Assembly (NCBI GenBank): GCA_026709535.1
Contig: JAPOST010000017.1
Span: forward strand, 1-55,944
Direction: 5' to 3'
DNA length: 55,944 nucleotides
Source of the DNA: Rhodospirillaceae bacterium
GTDB lineage: Bacteria > Pseudomonadota > Alphaproteobacteria > Bin65
The notes beneath the pieces are model-generated. The model made no database searches. It had not been told where the DNA came from and saw only the letters and a program-made list of their open reading frames with translations. Below, piece after piece: positions 34,237 to 42,875 of the stretch (position 1 is its first letter; each line of letters starts with the position of its first letter). The translations under genes and the position numbers were made by a program.

Positions 34237-35664
34237 ATGTCGATCAACTACGCCGAAAAAATCCCAAACAACGTCGATCTCGGATCGGACCGCCAACTCC
34301 AGCGCGCTCTCGAGCGGTGGCAGCCGGCCTTCCTGAACTGGTGGGGCGAAATGGGCCCGGACGGCGATTTCCAGGCCAAGGACGTCTATCTGCGTACCGC
34401 GACGTCCGTCGACGCCAAGGGCTGGGCGACATACGGCCATGTGAAGATGCCGGATTATCGCTGGGGAATCTTTTTGGCGGATCAGGTAAAGGACCGGACG
34501 ATCGGCTTCGGCGACAATTTTGGCCAGCCGGTCTGGCAGCAGGTGCCCGGCGAGTTCCGATCGGATCTGCGTCGCCTGATCGTCACGCAGGGCGACACCG
34601 AACCGGCGTCCGTCGAGCAGCAACGCATGCTCGCCTATACCTGCCCGTCGCTCTACGACATGCGGAACCTGTTCCAGGTCAACGTGGAAGAGGGTCGGCA
34701 CCTCTGGGCGATGGTCTTCCTGCTGCACGCCTATTTCGGGCGTGATGGCCGCGAAGAGGCCGAAGAATTACTGGAACGACATGCCGGCGACATCAACAAT
34801 CCGCGGATCCTGACCACGTTCAACGAGCCCATCGACGACTGGATGTCGTTTTTCAGTTTCACCTATTTCACGGATCGCGACGGCAAGTTCCAGCTCAAGA
34901 TGCTGGCCGAAAGCGCCTTCGATCCGCTATCCCGGACCTGCCGGTTCATGCTGACGGAAGAAGCCCATCACATGTTCGTGGGCGAGACCGGCTTGGGGCG
35001 CGTGATCAAGCGGGCGCTCGAAGTGATGAAGGAGTTGAACACCGACGACCCGCAGCGAATCCGCGATCACGGCGCGATGGATCTGGGTCTGGTCCAGAAA
35101 TATATCAATTTCTGGTATTCCTCATCTCTTGACCTCTTTGGAGCGGATCAGTCCACGAACGCAGCGGCATACTTTGCCAACGGTATCAAGGGTCGGCCAG
35201 ACGAAGACAAGTTCGACGATCACATCGAAGCCGAAACGACGTTTTCTCTCGAAGAGCCGACGGAAGACGGCAAAGACGTTCAGTCGATCGAGGTGCCAAC
35301 ACGGAACGCCATGAATCTCTTGGCGCGACAGGGATATTCGCGGGATTGCGATATCGGTGTCGTGCGCTGGAACAGGATGATCAGAAAGGCTGGCGTTGAC
35401 TTCGACATCAGGCTGCCATCCGACCGTTTCCGCAGAACCGTCGGGCCTTTCGCTGGTTTCCACTTCGCACCGGACGGATCGCCGATCGGCAAGGATGCAT
35501 ATGACTCCAATCTGGACGACTGGATTCCGTCCGAAACCGACAAGGCCCATGTGAAGGCCCAGATGAAGCAGGTGACCGAGCCCGGCAAAATGGCGGCGTG
35601 GATCGCCCCGCCGGACCGCGGCATCAACAACAACCCGGTAGACCATGACTACGTGAAGCTTTAG
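34237..35664 (+). CDS. boxB: Benzoyl-CoA 2,3-epoxidase subunit BoxB
   Basis: A 475-residue di-iron oxygenase that epoxidises benzoyl-CoA with O2. Candidate iron ligands are Glu122, Glu152, His155 (EEGRH), Asp213, Glu242 and His245 (TEEAHH), each two positions later than the ligands known for Azoarcus BoxB, so the active site looks intact. BoxB needs two electrons, normally from the reductase BoxA; no boxA gene is in the window. The start has AAGGAAA upstream. A terminator follows 20 bases after the stop, so the boxC-boxB transcript appears to end here. Confidence 0.95.
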   Translation: MSINYAEKIPNNVDLGSDRQLQRALERWQPAFLNWWGEMGPDGDFQAKDVYLRTATSVDAKGWATYGHVKMPDYRWGIFLADQVKDRTIGFGDNFGQPVWQQVPGEFRSDLRRLIVTQGDTEPASVEQQRMLAYTCPSLYDMRNLFQVNVEEGRHLWAMVFLLHAYFGRDGREEAEELLERHAGDINNPRILTTFNEPIDDWMSFFSFTYFTDRDGKFQLKMLAESAFDPLSRTCRFMLTEEAHHMFVGETGLGRVIKRALEVMKELNTDDPQRIRDHGAMDLGLVQKYINFWYSSSLDLFGADQSTNAAAYFANGIKGRPDEDKFDDHIEAETTFSLEEPTEDGKDVQSIEVPTRNAMNLLARQGYSRDCDIGVVRWNRMIRKAGVDFDIRLPSDRFRRTVGPFAGFHFAPDGSPIGKDAYDSNLDDWIPSETDKAHVKAQMKQVTEPGKMAAWIAPPDRGINNNPVDHDYVKL

Positions 35665-35684
35665 GTAGCGATACTTGCACAAGG

Positions 35685-35709
35685 AAGCTCGGGTAAAATC
35701 CGGGCTTTT
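35685..35709 (+). terminator. Rho-independent terminator after boxB
   Basis: AAGCTCGG pairs with CCGGGCTT (8 bp with one G-T pair, 7-base loop) and the 3' arm runs into TTTT. It would end the boxCB transcript. Confidence 0.75.
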
Positions 35710-35965
35710 CCGATCTTGAAGCTGTCGGGTCGGCAATCCGCCGGAGAACAGAAGTTCGGTTGAATGCCGAAGTCCCTGCAGTACAGGCGATAACGCCAGT
35801 GTTACGGGTGGCGCTTGACCCGGAAGCAGACGAAGACCCGGTCTGCTTGCCTCGCCGTTATCAGCAATCTATCTTTTCTGCTGCTAAATCATTGATATTG
35901 TTAGCTTATTCATTCTCTGATAGGATGATGGCGTTCGGTTACAATCAGGATTTGGAGATCACACC

Positions 35966-36265
35966 ATGCGCGATGCCGACGCCAGGACAGGGGCAAGTGA
36001 AGTGCCAGGTTTGCAATTACAACTCACTGGTCATCGACTGACGACAGCCGAAATCATCTACTGCATGCCGGACCACCCGACCCTGTTGCAGACCTATGTC
36101 TGGCAGAATCTGGACATCGCGCCGCGTTTTCCCAAGTTACGGCGTTTCTTGTCCTTCTGGGAAGAGAACCTCGAAGGTGCATTGCACATCGTCCGAGTGG
36201 CATCGAAACAACTGGTGCAGCCCTCCGAGTTCCGATTCGTCAACGGGCAACTGAAGCTGAATTGA
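35966..36265 (+). CDS. usg: Usg family protein
   Basis: A 99-residue protein of the alphaproteobacterial Usg family. The conserved core is LTTAEIIYCMPDHPTLLQTY, then VWQNLDIAPRFPKLRRFLSF and WEENLEGALHIVRVA. Usg proteins have been described only vaguely, in connection with tryptophan pathway genes, and the molecular role is not known. No signal peptide or membrane segment. The 250 bases before it are unusually AT-rich (TTGATATTGTTAGCTTATTC) and probably hold its promoter. It separates the box genes from the reductase and kor genes. Confidence 0.8.
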   Translation: MRDADARTGASEVPGLQLQLTGHRLTTAEIIYCMPDHPTLLQTYVWQNLDIAPRFPKLRRFLSFWEENLEGALHIVRVASKQLVQPSEFRFVNGQLKLN

Positions 36266-36639
36266 ACCCATATGCCGCTTGGCGCAGCTGACCTTTGGTC
36301 AGCAAAGACCGGCACGTCGCTGATGTTGAGTCGCTACCTGCCAGAAATTATTGTCCGTTGCGGCGACCTTGATTGCCCGGCATTTCCAATTCTGCTTCCG
36401 ATGGTCAACAAGTTGCCGTCGTAAACCCCGGCGCCTGTGAATGCAGTTGGAACATCCCCGGCAATATCTGTGGAGGCTCCGCCGTTCGGCCAAAATCCAA
36501 CGGCAGATCTGGCATGTCACGAGAAGATACACTTCCCACTACAGATAAAATCGTCCAAGGCGCTTTGGAAATCCGCGGGGCCATGTCCGGGCCTGCAGAG
36601 GCAGCTTGTGCTGGCAGGCCCAGAATCTTCAAGCGCCGA

Positions 36640-36888
36640 TGCCGGGCGCGCGACACGAACCGAGCCGGCGGAGCAGCGATGCTGAACTCCGCCAGATGAA
36701 CGCGCAGTGCGCTGATCGTCTGGATCCAACGGTGTACCAGCAGATCGCGCGTGCGGAACAGCATGCATCAAGCCCGACGCGCGACGGTCTTCACCGCTAC
36801 AAAACGTGCAGAACGCGACCGACCCATCGCCTTGCGCACCATGAAGCTGAAAGCTGTTCTTCACCAGATCGATCCCGATCATGCTCAC
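36640..36888 (-). pseudogene. IS110-family transposase remnant
   Basis: From ATG 36888 on the minus strand, MSMIGIDLVKNSFQLHGAQG is the typical N-terminus of an IS110-family DEDD transposase. After about 26 residues the frame breaks, and a later family block, LFRTRDLLVHRWIQTISALR, appears in another frame near 36700-36764 after a large internal deletion. The rest of 36266-37203 has no intact gene and no clear IS ends. The element is dead. Confidence 0.8.
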
Positions 36889-37117
36889 CTGTTCCAGGGG
36901 CGCGCCTTTCCTCTCCTGGCCTTCACGACACTGCCAGCATGATACAGCGCGATGCCGGCCGAAGAGACGGCCATTCCAGCGCCTGATTTACACTGGATCT
37001 GGACGAAGGACAGCCTCACGCCGATCACCGCAATCCAGGGCACGCCAGATGTCTGCCAACGACAGGTCCCATTCACATTTCCCCTGACACGGTTGAACCC
37101 GCTGCCGTCACGACTTG

Positions 37118-37133
37118 TGCAAAGCGGTTTGCA
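37118..37133. promoter_or_regulatory. TGCA-N8-TGCA repeat upstream of the reductase gene
   Basis: TGCAAAGCGGTTTGCA lies 71 bases before the reductase ATG. It resembles the BoxR half-site pair but with an 8-base rather than 6-base spacer and no TATATT core. It may be chance. Confidence 0.25.
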
Positions 37134-37203
37134 TTACGTTCCGCTTGGGCTAACCTGTCATCATTCTTTCACCCTTGGCCCGCATTCACGGCGAATAGAT
37201 GGC

Positions 37204-38514
37204 ATGACGCTTCAGGTCGCGATTGTCGGCTCCGGACCGAGTAGCTTTTATACGGCCGAGGCCTTGTTGCGTGCGGTAGAGAAAGTTGAAATTGATATCG
37301 TCGAGCGGCTGCCAACACCTTATGGCCTGATCCGTGGTGGCGTTGCTCCGGATCATGCGAAGACAAAGAATGTTTCGCGGTCTTACGAGAAGACTGCACG
37401 CGATCCTCGGGTTCGTTATTTCGGCAATGTGACTTTGGGCCCGGATGTCAGTCTGGATGATCTCCGGAGCATGTATGACGCGGTGGTTCTCGCCACTGGC
37501 GCTGCAGTAGATCGTCCGCTCGGCATACCGGGTGACGACAAGCCTGGTGTTTTGGGTGTGGCAGAATTCGTTGGGTGGTACAACGGTCATCCGGATTTCC
37601 GCGATCTCGATCCACCACTCGATATCCAGGCTGTAGTCGTCATTGGCGTCGGCAATGTCGCTGTGGATGTTGCGCGTGTCCTGACCAAGACCCCGGCGGA
37701 GATGGCGGCGACGGACCTGACCGACTACGCCGCCGCCGCGATCCATGCAGCACCCATTCGCGATGTTTACGTGTTCGGCCGACGTGGTCCTCATCATGCG
37801 AAATTCAGCAATGTCGAACTGAGGGAAATGGGGCAACTGGAAAACAGCGCGCCAGTGCTTGATCCGGCACAATTGCCTGCCGAACTGCCGCAAGATTGGG
37901 CCGAAACGTTGAACAGCCGCGACCTCCGCATAAGTCAACGCAATCTGTCTACACTTCACGATTTCGCGGTGATGGACGCTGGGACGCGCCAGAAAAGGGT
38001 TCATTTTTCCTTCTACGCCAATCCTGTCGAAGTTCTCGGTGACGAACGGGTCGTGGGCATTCGCCTTGAAAGAACTCGAATCGAAGACGGGCGTGCGGTC
38101 GGGACCGGCGAGACATTCGAGGTGGCGTGCGGCATCGTCATCCCGGCTATCGGCTATCGCTCGGATCCCATCGACGGAGTGCCGTTTGAACAGGGTCGCT
38201 CCAAAAACGTTGACGGCCGGATCAATAAGGGTCTGTATGCCGTTGGCTGGATCAAGCGCGGACCGTCAGGCGTCATTGGATCGAACAAGCCGGATGGCTA
38301 CACCGCCGCGCATCAGATTGTTGAAGATTGTGGCGACGGTGACGGCAAGCCCGGACGCATGGCACTGGAGACGCACTTGAAGGCAAACAATATCCGCGTC
38401 GTGACATTCAGTGACTGGAAGCAAATCGAGGCCGCAGAAGAGTCCGCGGCCACAGCACCGGCGCCGCGCCGGAAGTTCGACCGGATTGCCGACATGCTGG
38501 CATTGCTGGAATAG
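37204..38514 (+). CDS. Ferredoxin/flavodoxin-NADP+ reductase, adrenodoxin reductase type
   Basis: A 436-residue FAD enzyme that moves electrons between NADPH and ferredoxin or flavodoxin. The N-terminal FAD motif is VAIVGSGPSSFYTAEALL, with RLPTPYGLIRGGVAPDHAKT typical of adrenodoxin reductase and mycobacterial FprA. The NADPH site is VVVIGVGNVAVDVARVL near 140, and VFGRRGPHHAKFSNVELREM near 180 is a family mark. No extra ferredoxin domain. ATG 37204 directly precedes the FAD strand. It is 151 bases from korA on the same strand and 1.5 kb from boxB, so it may feed the flavodoxin of the box cluster or serve KorAB. Confidence 0.9.
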   Translation: MTLQVAIVGSGPSSFYTAEALLRAVEKVEIDIVERLPTPYGLIRGGVAPDHAKTKNVSRSYEKTARDPRVRYFGNVTLGPDVSLDDLRSMYDAVVLATGAAVDRPLGIPGDDKPGVLGVAEFVGWYNGHPDFRDLDPPLDIQAVVVIGVGNVAVDVARVLTKTPAEMAATDLTDYAAAAIHAAPIRDVYVFGRRGPHHAKFSNVELREMGQLENSAPVLDPAQLPAELPQDWAETLNSRDLRISQRNLSTLHDFAVMDAGTRQKRVHFSFYANPVEVLGDERVVGIRLERTRIEDGRAVGTGETFEVACGIVIPAIGYRSDPIDGVPFEQGRSKNVDGRINKGLYAVGWIKRGPSGVIGSNKPDGYTAAHQIVEDCGDGDGKPGRMALETHLKANNIRVVTFSDWKQIEAAEESAATAPAPRRKFDRIADMLALLE

Positions 38515-38665
38515 CGAATAGTTCACAGATGGCTGACTGCCTTGAGCCTGAAGTATTTGGAACGCTGATGGTTTGGGACTACATTTTTGCGCCGGAAGAC
38601 AGCGTATCCGGTCAGGGGTGGCCCTTGCCGGGGCAAGGGGCCGACAAAGCAGGAGGAAGGAGCCG

Positions 38666-40522
38666 ATGGAAGGCGGCGCAGTAGCGGCTCAATCCAGTCG
38701 CCACGAAGTGACGGATGCGGTTGTGCGGTTCGCTGGTGATTCCGGCGATGGAATGCAATTGACCGGAACCCAGTTTACACAAGCGACGGCCATGGCCGGT
38801 AATGATCTGGCGACATTCCCGGATTTTCCAGCCGAAATTCGCGCGCCTGCCGGCACGACATATGGGGTATCTGCATTCCAGATTCACTTCGGCTCCAAGG
38901 TTATTAGAACATCTGGCGACGAAATCGATGTGCTGGTCGCCATGAACCCGGCTGCGCTGAAAACCAATATCGACGATTTGCGCCGTGGCGGCCTTGTCAT
39001 TCTGGATACGGGCGCCTTCACGGCCCGAAACCTGAGCAAGGCAGGATATGAAACCAGCCCGCTGGAGGACAAAAGCCTGGAAGGCTACCGAATCCTCGAG
39101 ATCGACATGTCGCGCATGACGGTAGAGGCCGTGAAGGATCATGGCCTTGGCAACAAGGATGCCCTGCGCTGCAAGAACATGTGGGCCCTGGGCCTCATCG
39201 ACTGGCTGTACGCCAGGGATCGAACCATCAACGAAAACTGGCTTCGGCAGAAATTCGAGAAATTTCCGGAAGTGGCGGAAGCCAATATCGCAGCACTGAA
39301 TGCCGGTCATGCATTCGGGGAGACAGCGGATTTTCCGACAGAGTTCGGCGCAGCATACGTGGCGCCGGCCCGTATCGAGCCAGGAACCTATCGGGCGCTG
39401 ACAGGCGCGGAAGGAGCTGCAATGGGGCTGGTCGCTGGCGCCAAGCTGGCAGGCCTGCCCATGCTGTTTGCCGGCTATCCTATTACGCCTGCATCGGCGC
39501 TGTTGCATACTCTTGCGCCGCTCAAGGATTTTGGCGTCACAACGTTTCAGGCCGAGGATGAAATTGCCGCAATTTGTGCGGCCATCGGCGGTTCGTATGC
39601 TGGCGCGTTGGGCGTGACATCAAGTTCCGGACCCGGCATCGCACTGAAGACCGAAGCGCTCGGCCTCGCCATCGCCACCGAACTGCCGCTGGTGGTTGTC
39701 AACTCCCAGCGCGGAGGACCGTCGACGGGCTTGCCGACAAAGACCGAGCAGTCGGACCTGTATCAGGCCGTCTATGGCCGAAACGCCGATTCGCCTTTGG
39801 CGGTCATCGCATGCCATTCGCCGGGCGATGCCTATTACGCGGCGATCGAGGCGTGCCGGATTGCCGTGCGGTACATGACGCCGGTCATCTTCCTGACCGA
39901 CGGCTATATCGGCAACGCTTCCGAACCCTGGCGTATTCCGGATTTCGAGGAACACACGCCCTTCCCTGTTCGATTTCGGACCGATCCGGAGGGCTACAAG
40001 GTCTATGAACGCAATCTGGAAACCTTGGCGCGCGCTTGGGTGAAGCCCGGTACTCCCGGCCTGCTCCACCGCATCGGTGGCATCGAGAAAGATCACCTGA
40101 CGGGTAACATCTCCTATGATCCGGAAAACCATCAGAGAATGACTGATGCCCGCCGCGCCAAGATCCTGGGCATCGCCAAGGATATTCCGGCACAGGAAGT
40201 CGATCATGGTCAAAATGGCGGTGAGATCGCTGTGGTCGGCTGGGGTTCCACCTACGGGCCTATCAGCCGCGCAGTTTCCGGCATGCGCGCCAACGGTCAC
40301 GATGTTTCCCACATCCACATCCGGCACATCTGGCCGCTGCCGGAAAATTTGGGTGAACTGTTGCGGAGCTACAAGACCGTGATCGTGCCGGAAATGAATA
40401 CGGGGCAGTTGGTCACTGTGTTGCGAAGCGAGTATCTGGTCGATTGCAAGCCCGTGAACAAGGTGAACGGCAAGCCGTTCCGCATTGTTGAAATCGAAGA
40501 CGCCATCCAGGCTCATCTGTAG
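38666..40522 (+). CDS. korA: 2-oxoacid:ferredoxin oxidoreductase, fused gamma-alpha subunit
   Basis: A 618-residue subunit of a 2-oxoacid:acceptor oxidoreductase, most likely for 2-oxoglutarate (giving succinyl-CoA, CO2 and reduced ferredoxin). The N-terminal gamma domain (about 15-195) starts VVRFAGDSGDGMQLTGTQFT; the pyrimidine-binding alpha domain (about 225-470) has MLFAGYPITPASALLHTLA and SQRGGPSTGLPTKTEQSDL; a C-terminal domain II follows. No ferredoxin-type cysteine cluster is present, as in the oxygen-tolerant mycobacterial KorAB type. ATG 38666 has AGGAGGAAGGA upstream. korB follows after 29 bases. Confidence 0.88.
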   Translation: MEGGAVAAQSSRHEVTDAVVRFAGDSGDGMQLTGTQFTQATAMAGNDLATFPDFPAEIRAPAGTTYGVSAFQIHFGSKVIRTSGDEIDVLVAMNPAALKTNIDDLRRGGLVILDTGAFTARNLSKAGYETSPLEDKSLEGYRILEIDMSRMTVEAVKDHGLGNKDALRCKNMWALGLIDWLYARDRTINENWLRQKFEKFPEVAEANIAALNAGHAFGETADFPTEFGAAYVAPARIEPGTYRALTGAEGAAMGLVAGAKLAGLPMLFAGYPITPASALLHTLAPLKDFGVTTFQAEDEIAAICAAIGGSYAGALGVTSSSGPGIALKTEALGLAIATELPLVVVNSQRGGPSTGLPTKTEQSDLYQAVYGRNADSPLAVIACHSPGDAYYAAIEACRIAVRYMTPVIFLTDGYIGNASEPWRIPDFEEHTPFPVRFRTDPEGYKVYERNLETLARAWVKPGTPGLLHRIGGIEKDHLTGNISYDPENHQRMTDARRAKILGIAKDIPAQEVDHGQNGGEIAVVGWGSTYGPISRAVSGMRANGHDVSHIHIRHIWPLPENLGELLRSYKTVIVPEMNTGQLVTVLRSEYLVDCKPVNKVNGKPFRIVEIEDAIQAHL

Positions 40523-40551
40523 AGACCCTGTCACCCGTAGAGAGGCGACCG

Positions 40552-41583
40552 ATGAACGAAGTGATCCAACCGGCATTGAAGGCGAAGGACTACGCCACCA
40601 ACCAAGAAGTACGCTGGTGTCCCGGCTGCGGTGACTACGCCATCATCAAGGCTGTACAGAAAACGATGGCCGATATCGGCGCGGACCCGGCAAACACGGT
40701 GTTCGTCTCGGGCATCGGCTGTGCCGCGCGGTTCCCGTACTACATGGAGACTTTCGGCTTTCACACCATCCATGGCCGGGCACCGTCGTTCGCCACAGGC
40801 ATCAAACTGGTGAATCCGGACCTGGACGTCTGGGTTGTTGGCGGCGACGGGGACGGGCTCTCCATCGGCGGTAATCACACGATGCACGCCATCCGGCGCA
40901 ACGTCGATATAACCTATCTGCTGTTCAACAACGAGATCTACGGGCTGACAAAGGGTCAGTACTCGCCGACATCCCGCCGGGGAACACGGTCCCCTTCCAC
41001 CCCGGATGGCTCCATCGATTCACCGGTCAACGCACTCAGCTTTGCGCTTGGCGCGAATGCCCGCTTCGTCGCCCGCGGAATCGACCGGCGTCAGGATCAC
41101 CTGCCCGGCGTCCTCGCCCGCGCCCACTCCCATAAGGGCTGCTCATTCGTTGAGGTGATCCAGAACTGCATCGTCTACAATGACGGTGCTTTCGAGCATT
41201 TCACCGAGAAGGACGTAAAGGCCGATACACAGATCGAGTGCGTCCATGGCGAGTTGTTGCTCTTCGGAAAGGACAAGAAAAGGGGGCTGCGCTTGAACCA
41301 TGACAGCCTGGAACTGGAAACGGTGATTATCGGCGAAAACGGTATCACGGAAGACGACATCATTGTTCACGACGAAACCAACCGCACGATCGCTGGCGCG
41401 CTTGCCCGAATGGAACCGCCGCATTTCCCGATGGCCATCGGGGTCCTGTATTGCGATCCGGCGGACCAAAGCTATGAGAAGGCCGTGCTTCGTCAAAACA
41501 GAGCCGTCGCCGAAAAGGCAACGACCAAAGGCGACATGAATGCCCTGTTGCGCCGTGGCGCAACCTGGGATGTAGCAACTTAG
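40552..41583 (+). CDS. korB: 2-oxoacid:ferredoxin oxidoreductase beta subunit
   Basis: A 343-residue thiamine diphosphate-binding subunit. WCPGCGDYAIIKAVQKTM is near residue 23, the Mg-diphosphate site is VGGDGDGLSIGGNH, and YLLFNNEIYGLTKGQYSPTS follows. Cysteines for one [4Fe-4S] cluster include those in WCPGCG and the one in SGIGCAARFPYYME. The later part (GVLYCDPADQSYEKAVLRQN) is normal for KorB. It pairs with korA. In organisms with anaerobic benzoyl-CoA reductase, this enzyme type recharges ferredoxin for aromatic ring attack; a similar service to the aerobic box enzymes would be new. Confidence 0.9.
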   Translation: MNEVIQPALKAKDYATNQEVRWCPGCGDYAIIKAVQKTMADIGADPANTVFVSGIGCAARFPYYMETFGFHTIHGRAPSFATGIKLVNPDLDVWVVGGDGDGLSIGGNHTMHAIRRNVDITYLLFNNEIYGLTKGQYSPTSRRGTRSPSTPDGSIDSPVNALSFALGANARFVARGIDRRQDHLPGVLARAHSHKGCSFVEVIQNCIVYNDGAFEHFTEKDVKADTQIECVHGELLLFGKDKKRGLRLNHDSLELETVIIGENGITEDDIIVHDETNRTIAGALARMEPPHFPMAIGVLYCDPADQSYEKAVLRQNRAVAEKATTKGDMNALLRRGATWDVAT

Positions 41584-41592
41584 CAGATTACC

Positions 41593-41691
41593 ATGACCCC
41601 CGAAGAGATTGCTCGCCAGGCAGAAGCCGTCTATCGCTGCGGTAAGGCGGATGCGGTCTGTCAGCCGGAATGCGAAGCAGGCAGTCATTGA
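41593..41691 (+). CDS. Tiny cysteine-containing ORF after korB
   Basis: A 32-residue frame starting nine bases after korB, with three cysteines spaced C-X6-C-X3-C (YRCGKADAVCQPECEAG). No strong ribosome binding site. It could be a small metal-binding peptide cotranscribed with korAB, the start of a truncated gene, or chance. I do not recognise it. Confidence 0.25.
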   Translation: MTPEEIARQAEAVYRCGKADAVCQPECEAGSH

Positions 41692-41710
41692 ACTGTCTCA
41701 CTGTAGGCAA

Positions 41711-42335
41711 CTATTCCGCAATCTCAAGCTGCGCAACACGGCCCTCTTCAAGGAACCAAAGATCACGAATCTTTGCGTCATCGCTTCTTGGCAGATGGCT
41801 GGCATCGTGAACACTAAATGTTGTGGGCAGATGACTGAGGTCCCGAAAACAAGCGCATGCTGTTTCGGCAGTGACGGTAGCCGTTTCGGTACGACCTCCG
41901 AAATGAAGGGGGTCATCTGACGGATATGGGAAAGGTCTTATGGGTTCTGGGTGCGGTGAACGACAAAATTGAAGCACTGAGAGAGTACCGTTTTTGACAG
42001 TTCGCTCGGCCTCTGTGATGCGGCGAACACGAAGAGACCATACTTGCGTCCCTCTTTCGCGATACGTTCGTATATGCGGCTCGCGTCGATCGAATAGCAA
42101 GACGGCGTCCGTGCGATGTATCGATGGGCTTCTTCAAGAAGCAGATGAACCGGAAAAGGCTTCTGGGTGCCGCTTGGCGGAGTAGTCGGAAAATCATCAG
42201 AGCCAGCACCGAGGCCATCAGTTCAACGATTTCGCCCTCAACCGCGTTCATGTCAACGATAGTGATCTGGTCAACCTTCACAAGGTGACTGTCTCTCGGT
42301 GCCAACCCAAGGACCCATGAACAGCCCGCTTCCAT
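41711..42335 (-). pseudogene. HerA-like ATPase, C-terminal remnant
   Basis: Minus-strand frames join into the last third of a HerA/FtsK-type ATPase: VDQITIVDMNAVEGEIVELM; the Walker B-like VHLLLEEAHRYI; the family signature RIYERIAKEGRKYGLFVFAA followed by SQRPSELSKTVLSQCFNFVV; then MTPFISEVVPKRLPSLP and finally LWFLEEGRVAQLEIAE at the stop. There are two frameshifts and an in-frame TAA after HRTQNP where the family has Glu. The N-terminal part with the P-loop is gone. HerA proteins act in DNA end processing and in several antiphage systems, so this may be the relic of a defence unit. Confidence 0.8.
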
Positions 42336-42365
42336 CCTCTGCCACGATGCGGACCAGCGGGCCGG

Positions 42366-42875
42366 TTATCCCTGCATGCGTCGATAGACAAGAAGCCCGG
42401 TGAGGAAAGCATCGGCGGGAAGGCTGCCTCGGATCTGACCCCAGTCCCGAAACGCCTGTTCCGCTAGGTCGGCGAGATCGAGCGCTTCCCGCCGGGTAAA
42501 GCGAAGCGCCCGGTTGTAGTCCGCGTCGTATCGGGCTTCCTGAAGCTGGACGAAGGCGGTGGCGACGTCGACCAAAGGCTGCTGAACCTCTTGGCGGTCA
42601 AGGCCGGATTCAAGCCTCGGGGGAATCGGACTCCGGGTGAATGCGACGGCGTTTTGCTTCATTGCGGCGTGGTGAAAGGCACGAGCCAGACTGTCGCGTA
42701 GAGGACCACGGACATTGCCCGCCAGCATGAGCTTCGTCGCCTCGTCGACCAGAAGATGAAAGAGGGCGTAACAGGATGCCGAGACCGAGCGGCGCAGGCT
42801 GGTCTGGATCGGTTTCTTGGGTTCCTTGCGGGCGAGGAAATGAGACTGCTTCAGCAACTCCGTGTGCAGGCTCAT
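42366..42875 (-). CDS. HEPN-like protein of a coupled two-gene unit
   Basis: A 169-residue, mostly alpha-helical protein. SASCYALFHLLVDEATKLML (about 33-52) resembles the first helix pair of HEPN domains, and ARYDADYNRALRFTRREALD with a final A-E-Q-A-F-R-D-W helix fits the rest. I do not see a clean R-X4-6-H nuclease motif, so RNase activity is doubtful. The ATG overlaps the stop of the upstream small gene (ATGA), a sign of translational coupling. The HerA remnant lies 30 bases downstream on the same strand. A toxin-antitoxin or defence role is inference. Confidence 0.6.
   Translation of the reverse strand: MSLHTELLKQSHFLARKEPKKPIQTSLRRSVSASCYALFHLLVDEATKLMLAGNVRGPLRDSLARAFHHAAMKQNAVAFTRSPIPPRLESGLDRQEVQQPLVDVATAFVQLQEARYDADYNRALRFTRREALDLADLAEQAFRDWGQIRGSLPADAFLTGLLVYRRMQG

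Noticed and set aside
38666-41583. Pyruvate or indolepyruvate oxidoreductase instead of KorAB
   Set aside because: The fused gamma-alpha plus beta layout without ferredoxin domains fits the two-subunit KorAB type better; substrate still needs assay.
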